A DNA stretch of 59,214 bases from Allobosea sp. BH3 (GTDB taxonomy: Bacteria > Pseudomonadota > Alphaproteobacteria > Rhizobiales > Beijerinckiaceae). The position numbers were made by a program, and so were the translations under genes. The notes beneath the pieces are model-generated. The model was given only the letters and a program-made list of their open reading frames with translations, was not told the DNA's origin and made no database searches. Shown here one piece after another: positions 40,793-50,779 of this stretch (the first letter of the stretch is position 1; each line of letters begins with the position of its first letter). Location of the stretch: NCBI RefSeq assembly GCF_025499465.1, contig NZ_JAIMCA010000009.1, positions 1-59,214 of the forward strand, given 5' to 3'.

Positions 40793-41935
40793 TCAGGCTT
40801 GCACCAGATGGGCGGCGCCTTCGCCGCGCCAATGGCCTGCGCCGGTGACGATGGCTTCCTTCGCCTGTCCCGTGGCAAGCGCGATCGCGGCGAGCGCGAC
40901 CGAGACCGGGAAAGCGGCCTCGAGGCCGTGGCCGACCAGATCGCCGGCGGCGATGCGCCTGGCGGAGGGAGCCGCTGTCTTCAGCGCCGCGGCCTCCTCG
41001 GCCGTGATGCCGGCGCAGCCGGTTGCGGCAGAGACCGCCATCGCGTCGGGACCGACAGAGCCGAAACCCTGCACCAGCTTGGTCAGCGCGGATTCGACCG
41101 AGCCCGGCGTGCGGCGGCTGCGAGCAGCGCCGGCAGCTTTGAGCTTCGCGTAGACCTTTGCGCCCCGAGCCGCGGCACCCTCGGCCGATTCGAGCACGAG
41201 GAAGGCGCCGGCGCTGCCGGTGATCAGGCCCGGCTCGTCGTCGCGTGTGAAAACGGGAGCAAAGGTGCCATGGCGCAGATAGCCGCCGAGCTCCAGGAGC
41301 AGCAGCATGTCGCGGCGCTCGGCACTATAGGCCCCGCCGACCAGCATGAGATCGGACTGGCCGGAGGCGATGCGGGCCTGCGCCGTGCGGATCGCGTCGA
41401 CGCCGGCCTGCTCCTCGCCCATGAAGGTGCGCGAGGGGCCAGTGATGCCGTGGACGATGCCGATATTGCCGGCGAGCAGGTTCGACAGCTGGGCGAGGAA
41501 GAGCGTGGGCCTGAGATCGCCCATCAGCCGTTCGTTGAGGAAGGCGCCGGGCTCGTTCGCTCCGCGAAGGCCCGTGAGGATGGCGGAATCGACGGCATGG
41601 TCGCGCTCGCCGCCGCCGGCGGCGACGATGACCTGCAGCGCGCTCCTGGCCTCGGCATCCTCCTTCAGCCCGGCGGAATCGAGGGCGAGGCCCGCCGAAT
41701 AGACGCCGAGGCGCTGCCAGGGCTCCATCTGGCGCTGGTCGGACTTCTTCGGGATCTGCTTGTCGAGCTCCAGCGCGGCAATCGGATGCACCGGATAGGG
41801 CTTGAAGCTCTCGGTATCGACCGCCGGCGGGCCGCCGGCCGTCAGGGCCGCGGCGTGGGTTTCGACGCCCTCGCCGAGGCTGGAGGCGATGCCGATGCCG
41901 GTAATGACCACGTCTCGGCGGCTGGTCGTGGTCAT
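40793..41935 (-). CDS. fabF2XL: degenerate ketosynthase FabF2XL, chain-length-factor-like
   Basis: A 380-residue protein with the KAS fold (MTTTSRRDVVITGIGIASSLG, VLESAEGAAARGAKVYAKL) but without the catalytic set. Where KAS enzymes have T-A-C-A-x-G it reads GPSRTFMGEEQAGVDAI, with Glu175 at the expected Cys. The NAHGT block is replaced by SAATGCAGIT, so the first His is gone; GHGLEAAFP keeps the last His region. This pattern resembles chain-length factors (KS-beta) of type II polyketide systems that form dimers with an active KS. It overlaps the fabZXL stop by four bases (ATGA). Start ATG 41935. Confidence 0.88.
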   Translation of the reverse strand: MTTTSRRDVVITGIGIASSLGEGVETHAAALTAGGPPAVDTESFKPYPVHPIAALELDKQIPKKSDQRQMEPWQRLGVYSAGLALDSAGLKEDAEARSALQVIVAAGGGERDHAVDSAILTGLRGANEPGAFLNERLMGDLRPTLFLAQLSNLLAGNIGIVHGITGPSRTFMGEEQAGVDAIRTAQARIASGQSDLMLVGGAYSAERRDMLLLLELGGYLRHGTFAPVFTRDDEPGLITGSAGAFLVLESAEGAAARGAKVYAKLKAAGAARSRRTPGSVESALTKLVQGFGSVGPDAMAVSAATGCAGITAEEAAALKTAAPSARRIAAGDLVGHGLEAAFPVSVALAAIALATGQAKEAIVTGAGHWRGEGAAHLVQA

Positions 41936-42396
41936 GGTGCAGGCTCCGGCGTCAGGCCGATCGCTTCGATGCGGCTCTGCATGAGCGCGCGCATATCGGC
42001 GGGGAAGGGCATCAGGCGGAAGCGCAATTCGGCGTCACAGATCGGCTTGCCTTCGCTGGAGAGCTTCGCCTTGGTCGCGGCGTAGCCCGAGCCCTCGATG
42101 ATGAGTTCGGCCTCGGCCAGGAGTTCCGTGCGGGGTTCGACGAAGGTGCGGAAGCGGGCCTTGTCGACGGTCATCAGGAAGGGCATCTGCGTCAGCCCGT
42201 TCAGGCCGAGCAGCAGATAGCCCGAGGCCTGCGCCATGGTCTCGGTCAGCAGCACGCCGGGCACCAGCGGGTGGCCGGGGAAGTGCCCTTCGAAGACGGG
42301 GCTTTCGGCCGGGACCGTGGAGCGCGTGACGATGCGCTTCTGCGACGGATCGAAGGTCACGACCCTGTCGATCATGTCGAAATATTCGAGACGCAT
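41932..42396 (-). CDS. fabZXL: 3-hydroxyacyl-ACP dehydratase FabZXL
   Basis: A 154-residue hotdog-fold dehydratase. The FabZ active site is clear: His38 in VFEGHFPGHPLVPGVLLTE and Glu52 in TETMAQASGY. The N-terminus MRLEYFDMIDRVVTFD is the FabZ/FabA-like start. It removes water from 3-hydroxyacyl-AcpXL during elongation of the very-long chain. The start is ATG 42396; an open extension to 42432 is not needed. It is translationally coupled to fabF2XL (four-base overlap). Confidence 0.9.
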   Translation of the reverse strand: MRLEYFDMIDRVVTFDPSQKRIVTRSTVPAESPVFEGHFPGHPLVPGVLLTETMAQASGYLLLGLNGLTQMPFLMTVDKARFRTFVEPRTELLAEAELIIEGSGYAATKAKLSSEGKPICDAELRFRLMPFPADMRALMQSRIEAIGLTPEPAP

Positions 42397-42549
42397 GCGA
42401 TCCTTGGTCTGATGGGCGCCGGAACGGCGCAAGGCCGCGGTACGGATCCGGCTCGATCCGCTCGCGGCCTATGCTCTATCGGGAGCGGGACGCCGGCTCA
42501 AGTCCGGCGGCGCTTAGCGCGTCAGGCCCGAGCTCTCAGGCCTGGGTCT

Positions 42550-42831
42550 TCAGGCCTTCTTGGCGGCGACGAGATCGTCGATGCGCTTGCACAGGTTCTC
42601 GAGCACGAAATACTGCTCGGCCGGTGCCTTGCCCTCGTTCACTTCCTGCGTCCACTGCTCGAGCGGCAGCTTGATGCCGAAAGCCTTGTCGATCGCGAAG
42701 GCGATGTCGAGGAAGGCGAGGGAATCGATGCCGAGGTCTTCGATCGCGTGGCTTTGGGGCGTGATCTTCTCGCGCGGAATATCGCAGGTCTCGGAAATAA
42801 TGCCGGCGACCGTCTCGAACGTGGCGGACAT
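42550..42831 (-). CDS. acpXL: specialised acyl carrier protein AcpXL
   Basis: A 93-residue carrier protein that holds the 26-28-carbon hydroxy fatty acid for lipid A. The phosphopantetheine site is Ser37 in IEDLGIDSLAFLDIAFAID. It is longer than the housekeeping AcpP (about 78) and has the AcpXL C-terminal part (PLEQWTQEVNEGKAPAEQYF, CKRIDDLVAAKK). It is the first gene of the cluster; the next gene, fabZXL, follows after 153 bases. Start ATG 42831. Confidence 0.95.
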   Translation of the reverse strand: MSATFETVAGIISETCDIPREKITPQSHAIEDLGIDSLAFLDIAFAIDKAFGIKLPLEQWTQEVNEGKAPAEQYFVLENLCKRIDDLVAAKKA

Positions 42832-42986
42832 GCTGCGGGTGCTCCCGTCTCTTGTCGATGATGGCGGATGACATCCGAGCGCGGGAGTGTTCCCTGCGCC
42901 TGCCCCAAGTCGCCGCCGAGGATGACTGAACCGCCCCCTTACACCGCAGAGGGCGCAAGGACAACCGGGGCGGGCTTCGAGTGCAA

Positions 42987-43010
42987 CATGGCCGGCTTGC
43001 GCCGGCCATG
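42987..43010. terminator. perfect 10-bp hairpin between acnA and acpXL
   Basis: CATGGCCGGC-TTGC-GCCGGCCATG lies 50 bases past the acnA stop and well upstream of acpXL on the same strand. There is no T run on either strand, so it is at most a weak or rho-assisted terminator. The whole 229-base gap otherwise shows no gene. Confidence 0.4.
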
Positions 43011-43060
43011 AGGTGTTTCATGCGTGATGCGGCCTCCGGGAAGGCCGCGGCCGCGCCGGA

Positions 43061-45760
<2,700 letters not shown>

Positions 45761-45950
45761 GTCGGGCTTGATCCTGATCAAGGGGTTGTGGTCGCGACCG
45801 GCACGCCCTTGCGGAGAATGCCGTTCGAAGGCCTAATGCGCATGACGCGCGCGCCGCCCCGGGAGTGCCCGAGCCCCGCGCCGGATCGGCGTGCGGCGTA
45901 GCCGCGGGTTCTATAGATCAATTCCAAGAAGCGCGCTAGATGAACGATAT

Positions 45951-46604
45951 ATGGTCGAAGGCGTCGGCGGCAGCGCTGTCTTGAGGCAAGATTCATTCCC
46001 CCCGACGCGTCTCGATGCCGAGAATCTCGCCTGTCGCCGCGGTGGCAGGCTGATCTTCGAGGGCGTGAGCCTGACTTTGGGGCAGGGCGAGGCGATCGCG
46101 CTGACCGGACGCAACGGTGCCGGCAAATCGAGCCTGATCGCGATGCTCTGCGGACGGCTGCGGCCTGACGGCGGCACAATCCGTATCGAAGGCGACGAGG
46201 AGGATGTGCAGCTCGCCGAGATCTCGCATCTCATCGGCCATCGCGATGGGCTCAAGACGGCGCTGACGGCGCGGGAGAACCTCGCTTTCGCGCAGGATGT
46301 GCTCGGGGATGCGGCGGCCTCTCCGGAGGAAGCGCTGACAGTCGTGGGGCTCCCCCATGCGGCGGAGCTACCCGTCGGCTATCTCTCGGCCGGGCAGAGG
46401 CGAAGGGTCGCTCTGGCCCGGCTTCTGGTGTCGGCGCGCCCGTTCTGGCTGCTCGACGAGCCGATGGCCGCGCTCGATACCGCCTCCCAGGCCATGCTGA
46501 CCGGGTTGATGCAGGCGCATCTGAAGCAAGGTGGCGCGATCCTGGCCGCGACGCATGGACCGCTCGGGCTGGATGGTGCGCGGGAACTGAGGATCGGCCC
46601 GTGA
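45951..46604 (+). CDS. ccmA: haem exporter ATP-binding protein CcmA
   Basis: A 217-residue ABC ATPase of cytochrome c maturation system I. The Walker A motif is GRNGAGKSSLIAMLCG, the signature is YLSAGQRRRVALARLL, and Walker B is FWLLDEPMAALDT; SAGQ rather than SGGQ is typical of CcmA. With CcmB and CcmC it drives release of haem-loaded CcmE. The start at ATG 45951 gives a slightly long head (MVEGVGGSAVLRQDSF) before the usual TRLDAENLACRRGGR. It overlaps the GTG start of ccmB. Confidence 0.93.
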   Translation: MVEGVGGSAVLRQDSFPPTRLDAENLACRRGGRLIFEGVSLTLGQGEAIALTGRNGAGKSSLIAMLCGRLRPDGGTIRIEGDEEDVQLAEISHLIGHRDGLKTALTARENLAFAQDVLGDAAASPEEALTVVGLPHAAELPVGYLSAGQRRRVALARLLVSARPFWLLDEPMAALDTASQAMLTGLMQAHLKQGGAILAATHGPLGLDGARELRIGP

Positions 46605-47269
46605 GGCGGGCCTTTGTCGCCATCCTGAAACGCGACCTCGCGCTTGCGGCGCGTGCCGGCGGCGGCGGCGAGCTGGCGCTCGTCTTCTTCCTGACGCTCG
46701 TCGTGCTTGTGCCCTTCGCGCTCGGGCCGGATCTCGACCTGCTGTCGCGGATCGGCCCGGCGATCCTCTGGCTCGGTGCGCTGCTCTCGGTCCTGATCGG
46801 GCTCGACCGGCTGTTCCAGGGCGACGAGGAGGACGGTTCGCTCGACCTGATCCGCGCCTCCAGCCTGCCCCTGGAACTGGCCGTGCTGGCGAAGGGGCTG
46901 GCGCATTGGCTGACGACCGGCCTGCCGCTGGCCGTCGTATCGCCGTTGCTCGGCCTGCTGGTGGCGCTGCCCGGCGAGGGTGTCCTTCCGCTCGTGGCGA
47001 CGCTGCTCGTCGGCACGCCGGCGCTGAGCTTCATCGGTGCGGGGGGCGCAGCGTTGGCGGCAGGCCTGAGGCGTGGCGGACTGATCGTGCCGGTGCTGGT
47101 CGCGCCGCTGACGATCCCGGTTCTGATCTTCGGCGTCTCGGCTGCCAATGCGGCGCTGGGCGGCACGGTGCCGTTCCTGACGCCCTTCCTGATTCTCTGC
47201 GCGATCTCGCTTTCGGCGATCGTGGTCGGCACCATGGCCGCGGCGGCGGCGCTGCGGTCCGCCGAGTAG
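46601..47269 (+). CDS. ccmB: haem exporter membrane protein CcmB
   Basis: A 222-residue inner-membrane protein with six helices. Family blocks are FVAILKRDLALAARAGGG, LALVFFLTLVVLVPFALG, LFQGDEEDGSLDLIRASSLP, and the end LTIPVLIFGVSAANAALGG. It forms the CcmAB ABC module. Starts at GTG 46601, which overlaps the ccmA stop. ccmC, normally next, is about 780 bases away because two small divergent genes lie between. Confidence 0.93.
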   Translation: MRRAFVAILKRDLALAARAGGGGELALVFFLTLVVLVPFALGPDLDLLSRIGPAILWLGALLSVLIGLDRLFQGDEEDGSLDLIRASSLPLELAVLAKGLAHWLTTGLPLAVVSPLLGLLVALPGEGVLPLVATLLVGTPALSFIGAGGAALAAGLRRGGLIVPVLVAPLTIPVLIFGVSAANAALGGTVPFLTPFLILCAISLSAIVVGTMAAAAALRSAE

Positions 47270-47275
47270 ACGGCT

Positions 47276-47503
47276 TCAGTCGCGCTGCGGCGCGAACGCG
47301 ACGAGTTCGACCGGATAGCCGCATTGCGTCGCGAACCGGGCGACGGATGTGGCGATATCCTCGAGCGCGACATTCCGTTCCGCGAAGATCCGGCGAATCT
47401 CCTCGGCGGTGGCGTTGACGTCAAGGACGGCCACCTCGTCGATTTTGCTGCGCACCGTCGTTTCGACGGCGTGCTGCATGTCTTCCGACAATTTGATCAA
47501 CAT
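47276..47503 (-). CDS. small protein of unknown function within the ccm region
   Basis: A 75-residue acidic protein, MLIKLSEDMQHAVETTVRSK..., with mixed helix and no membrane segment or known motif (ATAEEIRRIFAERNVALEDI in the middle). I do not recognise it. The start is ATG 47503 because AGGAGG precedes it at ideal spacing; a longer frame to 47551 has none. It lies head-to-tail against ccmB (six bases from the ccmB stop) and divergent from the RHH gene across an AT-rich gap of about 200 bases. Confidence 0.7.
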   Translation of the reverse strand: MLIKLSEDMQHAVETTVRSKIDEVAVLDVNATAEEIRRIFAERNVALEDIATSVARFATQCGYPVELVAFAPQRD

Positions 47504-47568
47504 CGCCGTTCCTCCTATCGGGAAGCTAGTACGAAACAGCACCGATAGCAACGGGAGAATTATAAAAA

Positions 47569-47598
47569 ATTGAATAAATTCAATAACTTAGTAAGTTA
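47569..47598. promoter_or_regulatory. two AT-rich palindromes, probable operator
   Basis: ATTGAAT-AA-ATTCAAT (47569-47584) abuts TAACTT-AGT-AAGTTA (47584-47598). They stand in the only clearly AT-rich part of the window, between two divergent small genes, one of which encodes a ribbon-helix-helix-like protein. Binding by that protein is inferred, not shown. Confidence 0.5.
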
Positions 47599-47704
47599 AG
47601 GAATTGCTGGAACCGTCTCCGATAGCCATATTGGCGCCTCCACTTGCATATAAGCCTTTTGTGCTGTTATCGTCACTTACTCATTTTTATGTGGTTGCAA
47701 CAAA

Positions 47705-47944
47705 ATGCCGCCAGAAGATCGCGTCGAACGCCTTCAGATCATGCTCAGCCAGGACGAGCTGCGCGCCCTCGAGAACTGGCGCTTCGACAAGCGCATGCCG
47801 AGCCGTGCGGCGGCCGTGCGCGAGTTGCTGCGACGAGGGCTGGCTGCCGAGGGTTTCGACCTGGCCGGGGAAGGCATCCAGTCCAAGCAGTTCGGGATCG
47901 TCGACAAGGGCGGCGCCGAGGCCTCCTCCGAGGAGGACGGCTGA
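47705..47944 (+). CDS. small ribbon-helix-helix-like DNA-binding protein
   Basis: A 79-residue protein. The stretch RVERLQIMLSQDELRALENW followed by RMPSRAAAVRELLRRGLAAE fits a strand-helix-turn-helix: one beta strand with alternating hydrophobics, then two helices with the 'SRAAAVRELLRRG' pattern seen in CopG/Arc-type regulators. The C-terminal 30 residues are acidic and look disordered. Probably a transcriptional regulator acting on the AT-rich palindromes upstream. It splits the ccm genes together with the small divergent gene. Start ATG 47705. Confidence 0.7.
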   Translation: MPPEDRVERLQIMLSQDELRALENWRFDKRMPSRAAAVRELLRRGLAAEGFDLAGEGIQSKQFGIVDKGGAEASSEEDG

Positions 47945-48052
47945 GCCAAGCGCGATTGTCGCAGTCGCTCGCCACGCATTGCTTAGAAGCGGTGGAGATT
48001 GCTAAAGCAGCGCCATGGCGCCCAAGCCCCCGCAGATGACACCGCCGGCACA

Positions 48053-48814
48053 ATGGCCAGCCTGATCGATCTCGCCAATCCGACGCGCTTCATGCGCTTT
48101 TCGGCCGTGGTGCTGCCGTGGCTCGCGGCGGCCTCGGCGGTGCTCGTCATGGCCGGGCTCTATCTGGCGTGGTTCGTGGCGCCGTCCGATTACCAGCAGG
48201 GCGAGACCATCCGCATCATGTTCATCCATGTCCCGGCGGCGTGGCTGGCGATGATGTTCTATTCGATGATGGCGGTGTCGGCGCTCGGCACGCTGGTCTG
48301 GCGCCACCCGCTGGCCGATGTGGCGCAGAAGGCCGCGGCGCCGATCGGCGCCTGCTTCGCGCTGGTCTGCCTCATCACCGGAGCACTCTGGGGCAAGCCG
48401 ATGTGGGGAACCTACTGGGTCTGGGATGCGCGGCTGACCTCGGTGCTGGTGCTGCTCCTGATCTATCTCGGCATCATCGCACTGTGGCGCGTGCTGGACG
48501 AGCCGCTGCGGGCGGCGCGGGCCGTGGCGATCCTGACGCTGGTCGGCTTCGTCAATGTGCCGATCATCAAGTTCTCCGTCGATTGGTGGAACACGCTGCA
48601 CCAGCCCGCCTCGGTGTTGCGCATGGGCGGTCCGACCATCCATCCCTCCATGCTCTGGCCGCTGCTGATCCTCGCGGTCGGCTTCACGCTCTTCGCGCTG
48701 GCCCTGCACATGGTCGGGATGCGCGCCGAGATCATGCGCCGGCGGGTCCGGACGCTGACGATCCTCGAAGCCGAGCGCCTCGACCGGCTGGCGACGCAGG
48801 GATTGCCGGCATGA
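48053..48814 (+). CDS. ccmC: haem transporter CcmC
   Basis: A 253-residue protein with six membrane helices that loads haem onto CcmE. The tryptophan-rich motif GKPMWGTYWVWDARLTSVL (about residues 116-134) is the haem-handling signature; FIHVPAAWLAMMFYSMM and LHQPASVLRMGGPTIHPSML hold the conserved periplasmic histidines. Start ATG 48053 (MASLIDLANPTRF). The stop overlaps ccmD by four bases. Confidence 0.95.
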   Translation: MASLIDLANPTRFMRFSAVVLPWLAAASAVLVMAGLYLAWFVAPSDYQQGETIRIMFIHVPAAWLAMMFYSMMAVSALGTLVWRHPLADVAQKAAAPIGACFALVCLITGALWGKPMWGTYWVWDARLTSVLVLLLIYLGIIALWRVLDEPLRAARAVAILTLVGFVNVPIIKFSVDWWNTLHQPASVLRMGGPTIHPSMLWPLLILAVGFTLFALALHMVGMRAEIMRRRVRTLTILEAERLDRLATQGLPA

Positions 48815-48993
48815 GCATCGTAAGCAGTCTCGGCCCCCATGCCGGCTTCATCCTCGCCTCCTACGGCGCCTCGGCGCTCGTCCTTGCGGGGCTGACGCTG
48901 GCGATCCTGCGCGATCACCGCGCCCAGAAACAGGCGCTCGATGCGCTGGAGCAGCGCGGAGCCGGCCGCCGGCCCGGGCGGGAGACGTCATGA
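48811..48993 (+). CDS. ccmD: haem exporter protein CcmD
   Basis: A 60-residue protein with one membrane helix, beginning MSIVSSLGPHAGFILASYGA followed by SALVLAGLTLAIL and a basic helical tail (RDHRAQKQALDALEQRG). Small size, the single helix and the position between ccmC and ccmG identify it; the family is poorly conserved. It helps release holo-CcmE from CcmABC. It overlaps both neighbours by four bases. Confidence 0.88.
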   Translation: MSIVSSLGPHAGFILASYGASALVLAGLTLAILRDHRAQKQALDALEQRGAGRRPGRETS

Positions 48994-49583
48994 GCGAGGC
49001 CGAAGCCGCGCCGCGGCGGCGCTCGCCGCTCGTCTTCCTCGTGCCGCTGCTGATCTTCGGCGCGCTTGCCATCGTCTTCGGCGTCGGCCTGTTCTCGGGC
49101 GACAAGAGCAAGGTGCCTTCCGCCCTGATCGGCCGGGTCGCACCCGCTATTTCGCTCGTGCCGCTCGAAGGCTTGCAGCGGGACGGGCAGCCGATACCGG
49201 CCTTCGGCAACGCCGATCTCGGCAAGGGCCGGGCGACGATCGTGAACGTCTTCGCGAGCTGGTGCGCGCCCTGCCGGGTCGAGCATCCCGTGCTGATGGG
49301 GCTCGCCGAGGCCGACGCCGTGAAGCAGGGCAAGGTCGCGCTGGTGGGGATGAACTACAAGGACGAGGCCGAGAATGCTCGCCGCTTCCTCGGCGCGCTC
49401 GGCAATCCGTTCTCGGCGGTGGGGGTCGACCGTGCCGGACGGGCCGCGATCGAATGGGGCGTGTACGGCGTACCCGAGACCTTCGTCATCGGGCCGAACG
49501 GGCACATTCTCGACAAGCATGTCGGCCCGCTCGACCAGGCGGCAGCGGGCAAGCTGCTGCAGCGGGCGCTGCAGGCGCGCTGA
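48990..49583 (+). CDS. ccmG: thiol:disulfide interchange protein CcmG/DsbE
   Basis: A 197-residue membrane-anchored thioredoxin that reduces apocytochrome c before haem attachment. One helix (LVFLVPLLIFGALAIVFGVG, about 14-33) anchors it. The active site is ASWCAPCRVEHPVLMGLA, and the cis-proline is in YGVPETFVIGPNG. ccmE, ccmF and ccmH are not in the window, so the ccm system is completed elsewhere. Start ATG 48990, overlapping ccmD. Confidence 0.94.
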   Translation: MSEAEAAPRRRSPLVFLVPLLIFGALAIVFGVGLFSGDKSKVPSALIGRVAPAISLVPLEGLQRDGQPIPAFGNADLGKGRATIVNVFASWCAPCRVEHPVLMGLAEADAVKQGKVALVGMNYKDEAENARRFLGALGNPFSAVGVDRAGRAAIEWGVYGVPETFVIGPNGHILDKHVGPLDQAAAGKLLQRALQAR

Positions 49584-49591
49584 CAGTCCAG

Positions 49592-49690
49592 GGTCATGCT
49601 CGGGCTCGACCCGAGCATCTCATGCCGAAAAAGGCGTCTTATCCTGGAAGAGGTTCTCGGGCCTGCGCTTCTCCTCGCCCGAGAATGGCG
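49592..49690. repeat. palindromic element at the ccmG/purQ junction (copy G)
   Basis: It starts GGTCATGCTCGGGCTCGACC and ends CTCGCCCGAGAATGGCG, so its right end is mutated (ATGGCG for ATGACG). It fills a convergent junction. Confidence 0.75.
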
Positions 49691-49694
49691 CGGT

Positions 49695-50378
49695 TCAGGC
49701 GGCCACGAGGCTCTGGAACAGGCCGCGCCCATCCGTGCCGCCGACCAGCGAATCGATCAGATTCTCCGGATGGGGCATCAGCCCGAGCACGTTGAAGCCG
49801 GGCGAATAGATGCCGGCGATGTTGTTGAGCGAGCCGTTCGGGTTGGCTTCCGGCGTCACCTTGCCCTGAGCGTCGGCATAGCGGAAGGCGACGAGGCCTT
49901 CGCCTTCGAGGCGTGCCAGCGTCTCGGCATCGGCGATGTAGTTGCCTTCGCCATGGGCGATGCAGACGTCGATCGCCTGCCCCTTGGCGTAGGCGCTGGT
50001 ATAGGGCGTGTCGTTGCGCTCGACCGTGAGGTGCTGGCGCTTGCAGACGAATTTCAGATGGGCGTTGCGCACCAGGATGCCGGGCAGCAGCCCCGCCTCG
50101 CAGGCGATCTGGAAGCCGTTGCAGATGCCGAGCACATAGCCGCCGCGGGCGGCATGGGCGCGGGTGGCGTCCATGATATGGGCGCGGCCGGCGATGGCGC
50201 CGGTGCGCAGATAGTCGCCATAGGAAAAGCCGCCGGGCAGGACGACGAGGTCGGTGCCCTTCGGCAGCTCGCTGTCACCGTGCCAGCTATGGACGACCGT
50301 GGCGCCGGCCTGCGTCAGGGCGCGGGCGACGTCGCCGTCACGGTTGGAGCCCGGAAAGGTTATGACGGCGGCCTTCAT
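49695..50378 (-). CDS. purQ: phosphoribosylformylglycinamidine synthase subunit PurQ
   Basis: A 227-residue glutaminase that feeds ammonia to PurL in the fourth step of purine synthesis. It begins MKAAVITFPGSNRDGDVARAL. The nucleophile Cys is in YVLGICNGFQIACEAG, and the His-Glu pair is in VLGLMPHPENLIDS. It is the small separate form that works with PurS and PurL. It follows purS by three bases. No purL follows it on the minus strand in the window. Start ATG 50378. Confidence 0.96.
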   Translation of the reverse strand: MKAAVITFPGSNRDGDVARALTQAGATVVHSWHGDSELPKGTDLVVLPGGFSYGDYLRTGAIAGRAHIMDATRAHAARGGYVLGICNGFQIACEAGLLPGILVRNAHLKFVCKRQHLTVERNDTPYTSAYAKGQAIDVCIAHGEGNYIADAETLARLEGEGLVAFRYADAQGKVTPEANPNGSLNNIAGIYSPGFNVLGLMPHPENLIDSLVGGTDGRGLFQSLVAA

Positions 50379-50381
50379 GGC

Positions 50382-50624
50382 TCAGGCTCCGATCTCGACG
50401 CGATAATTCTCGATGACGGTGTTGGCGAGCAGCTTCTCGCAGGCCGACTTCAGCGCGGCCTCGGCGGCGGCCTTGTCGGCGGTCGAAAGCTCGATGTCGA
50501 AGACCTTGCCCTGCCGCACCGAGCCGACGCCGTCGATGCCGAGCGACTTCAGCGCACCTTCGATCGCCTTGCCCTGCGGATCGAGCACGCCGTTCTTCAG
50601 GGTGACGGTGACGCGGGCTTTCAT
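50382..50624 (-). CDS. purS: phosphoribosylformylglycinamidine synthase subunit PurS
   Basis: An 80-residue subunit that bridges PurQ and PurL. MKARVTVTLKNGVLDPQGKA is the standard start, followed by GIDGVGSVRQGKVFDIEL and CEKLLANTVIENYRVEIG. Start ATG 50624; a longer frame upstream has no support. It precedes purQ by three bases and lies 155 bases after the lipoprotein gene that separates it from purC. Confidence 0.94.
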   Translation of the reverse strand: MKARVTVTLKNGVLDPQGKAIEGALKSLGIDGVGSVRQGKVFDIELSTADKAAAEAALKSACEKLLANTVIENYRVEIGA

Positions 50625-50779
50625 GGAAGTCTCCGGGCAGGATTTTCGTATCAGGTCAATAGGTTGAGGCATAAACTTGAAGCAAGTTATCGCCCCGCGC
50701 TCGATTGTTCCTGGCTATGGAACATGCTCTAGCGGCGAATCGGGGCGGGCTCAACCGTTTCGCGCGGATTTCCGGCATT

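Noticed and set aside
42432..42549. A small gene between fabZXL and acpXL
   Set aside because: The 153-base gap has only short frames without ribosome sites; it may hold a hairpin but nothing firm.
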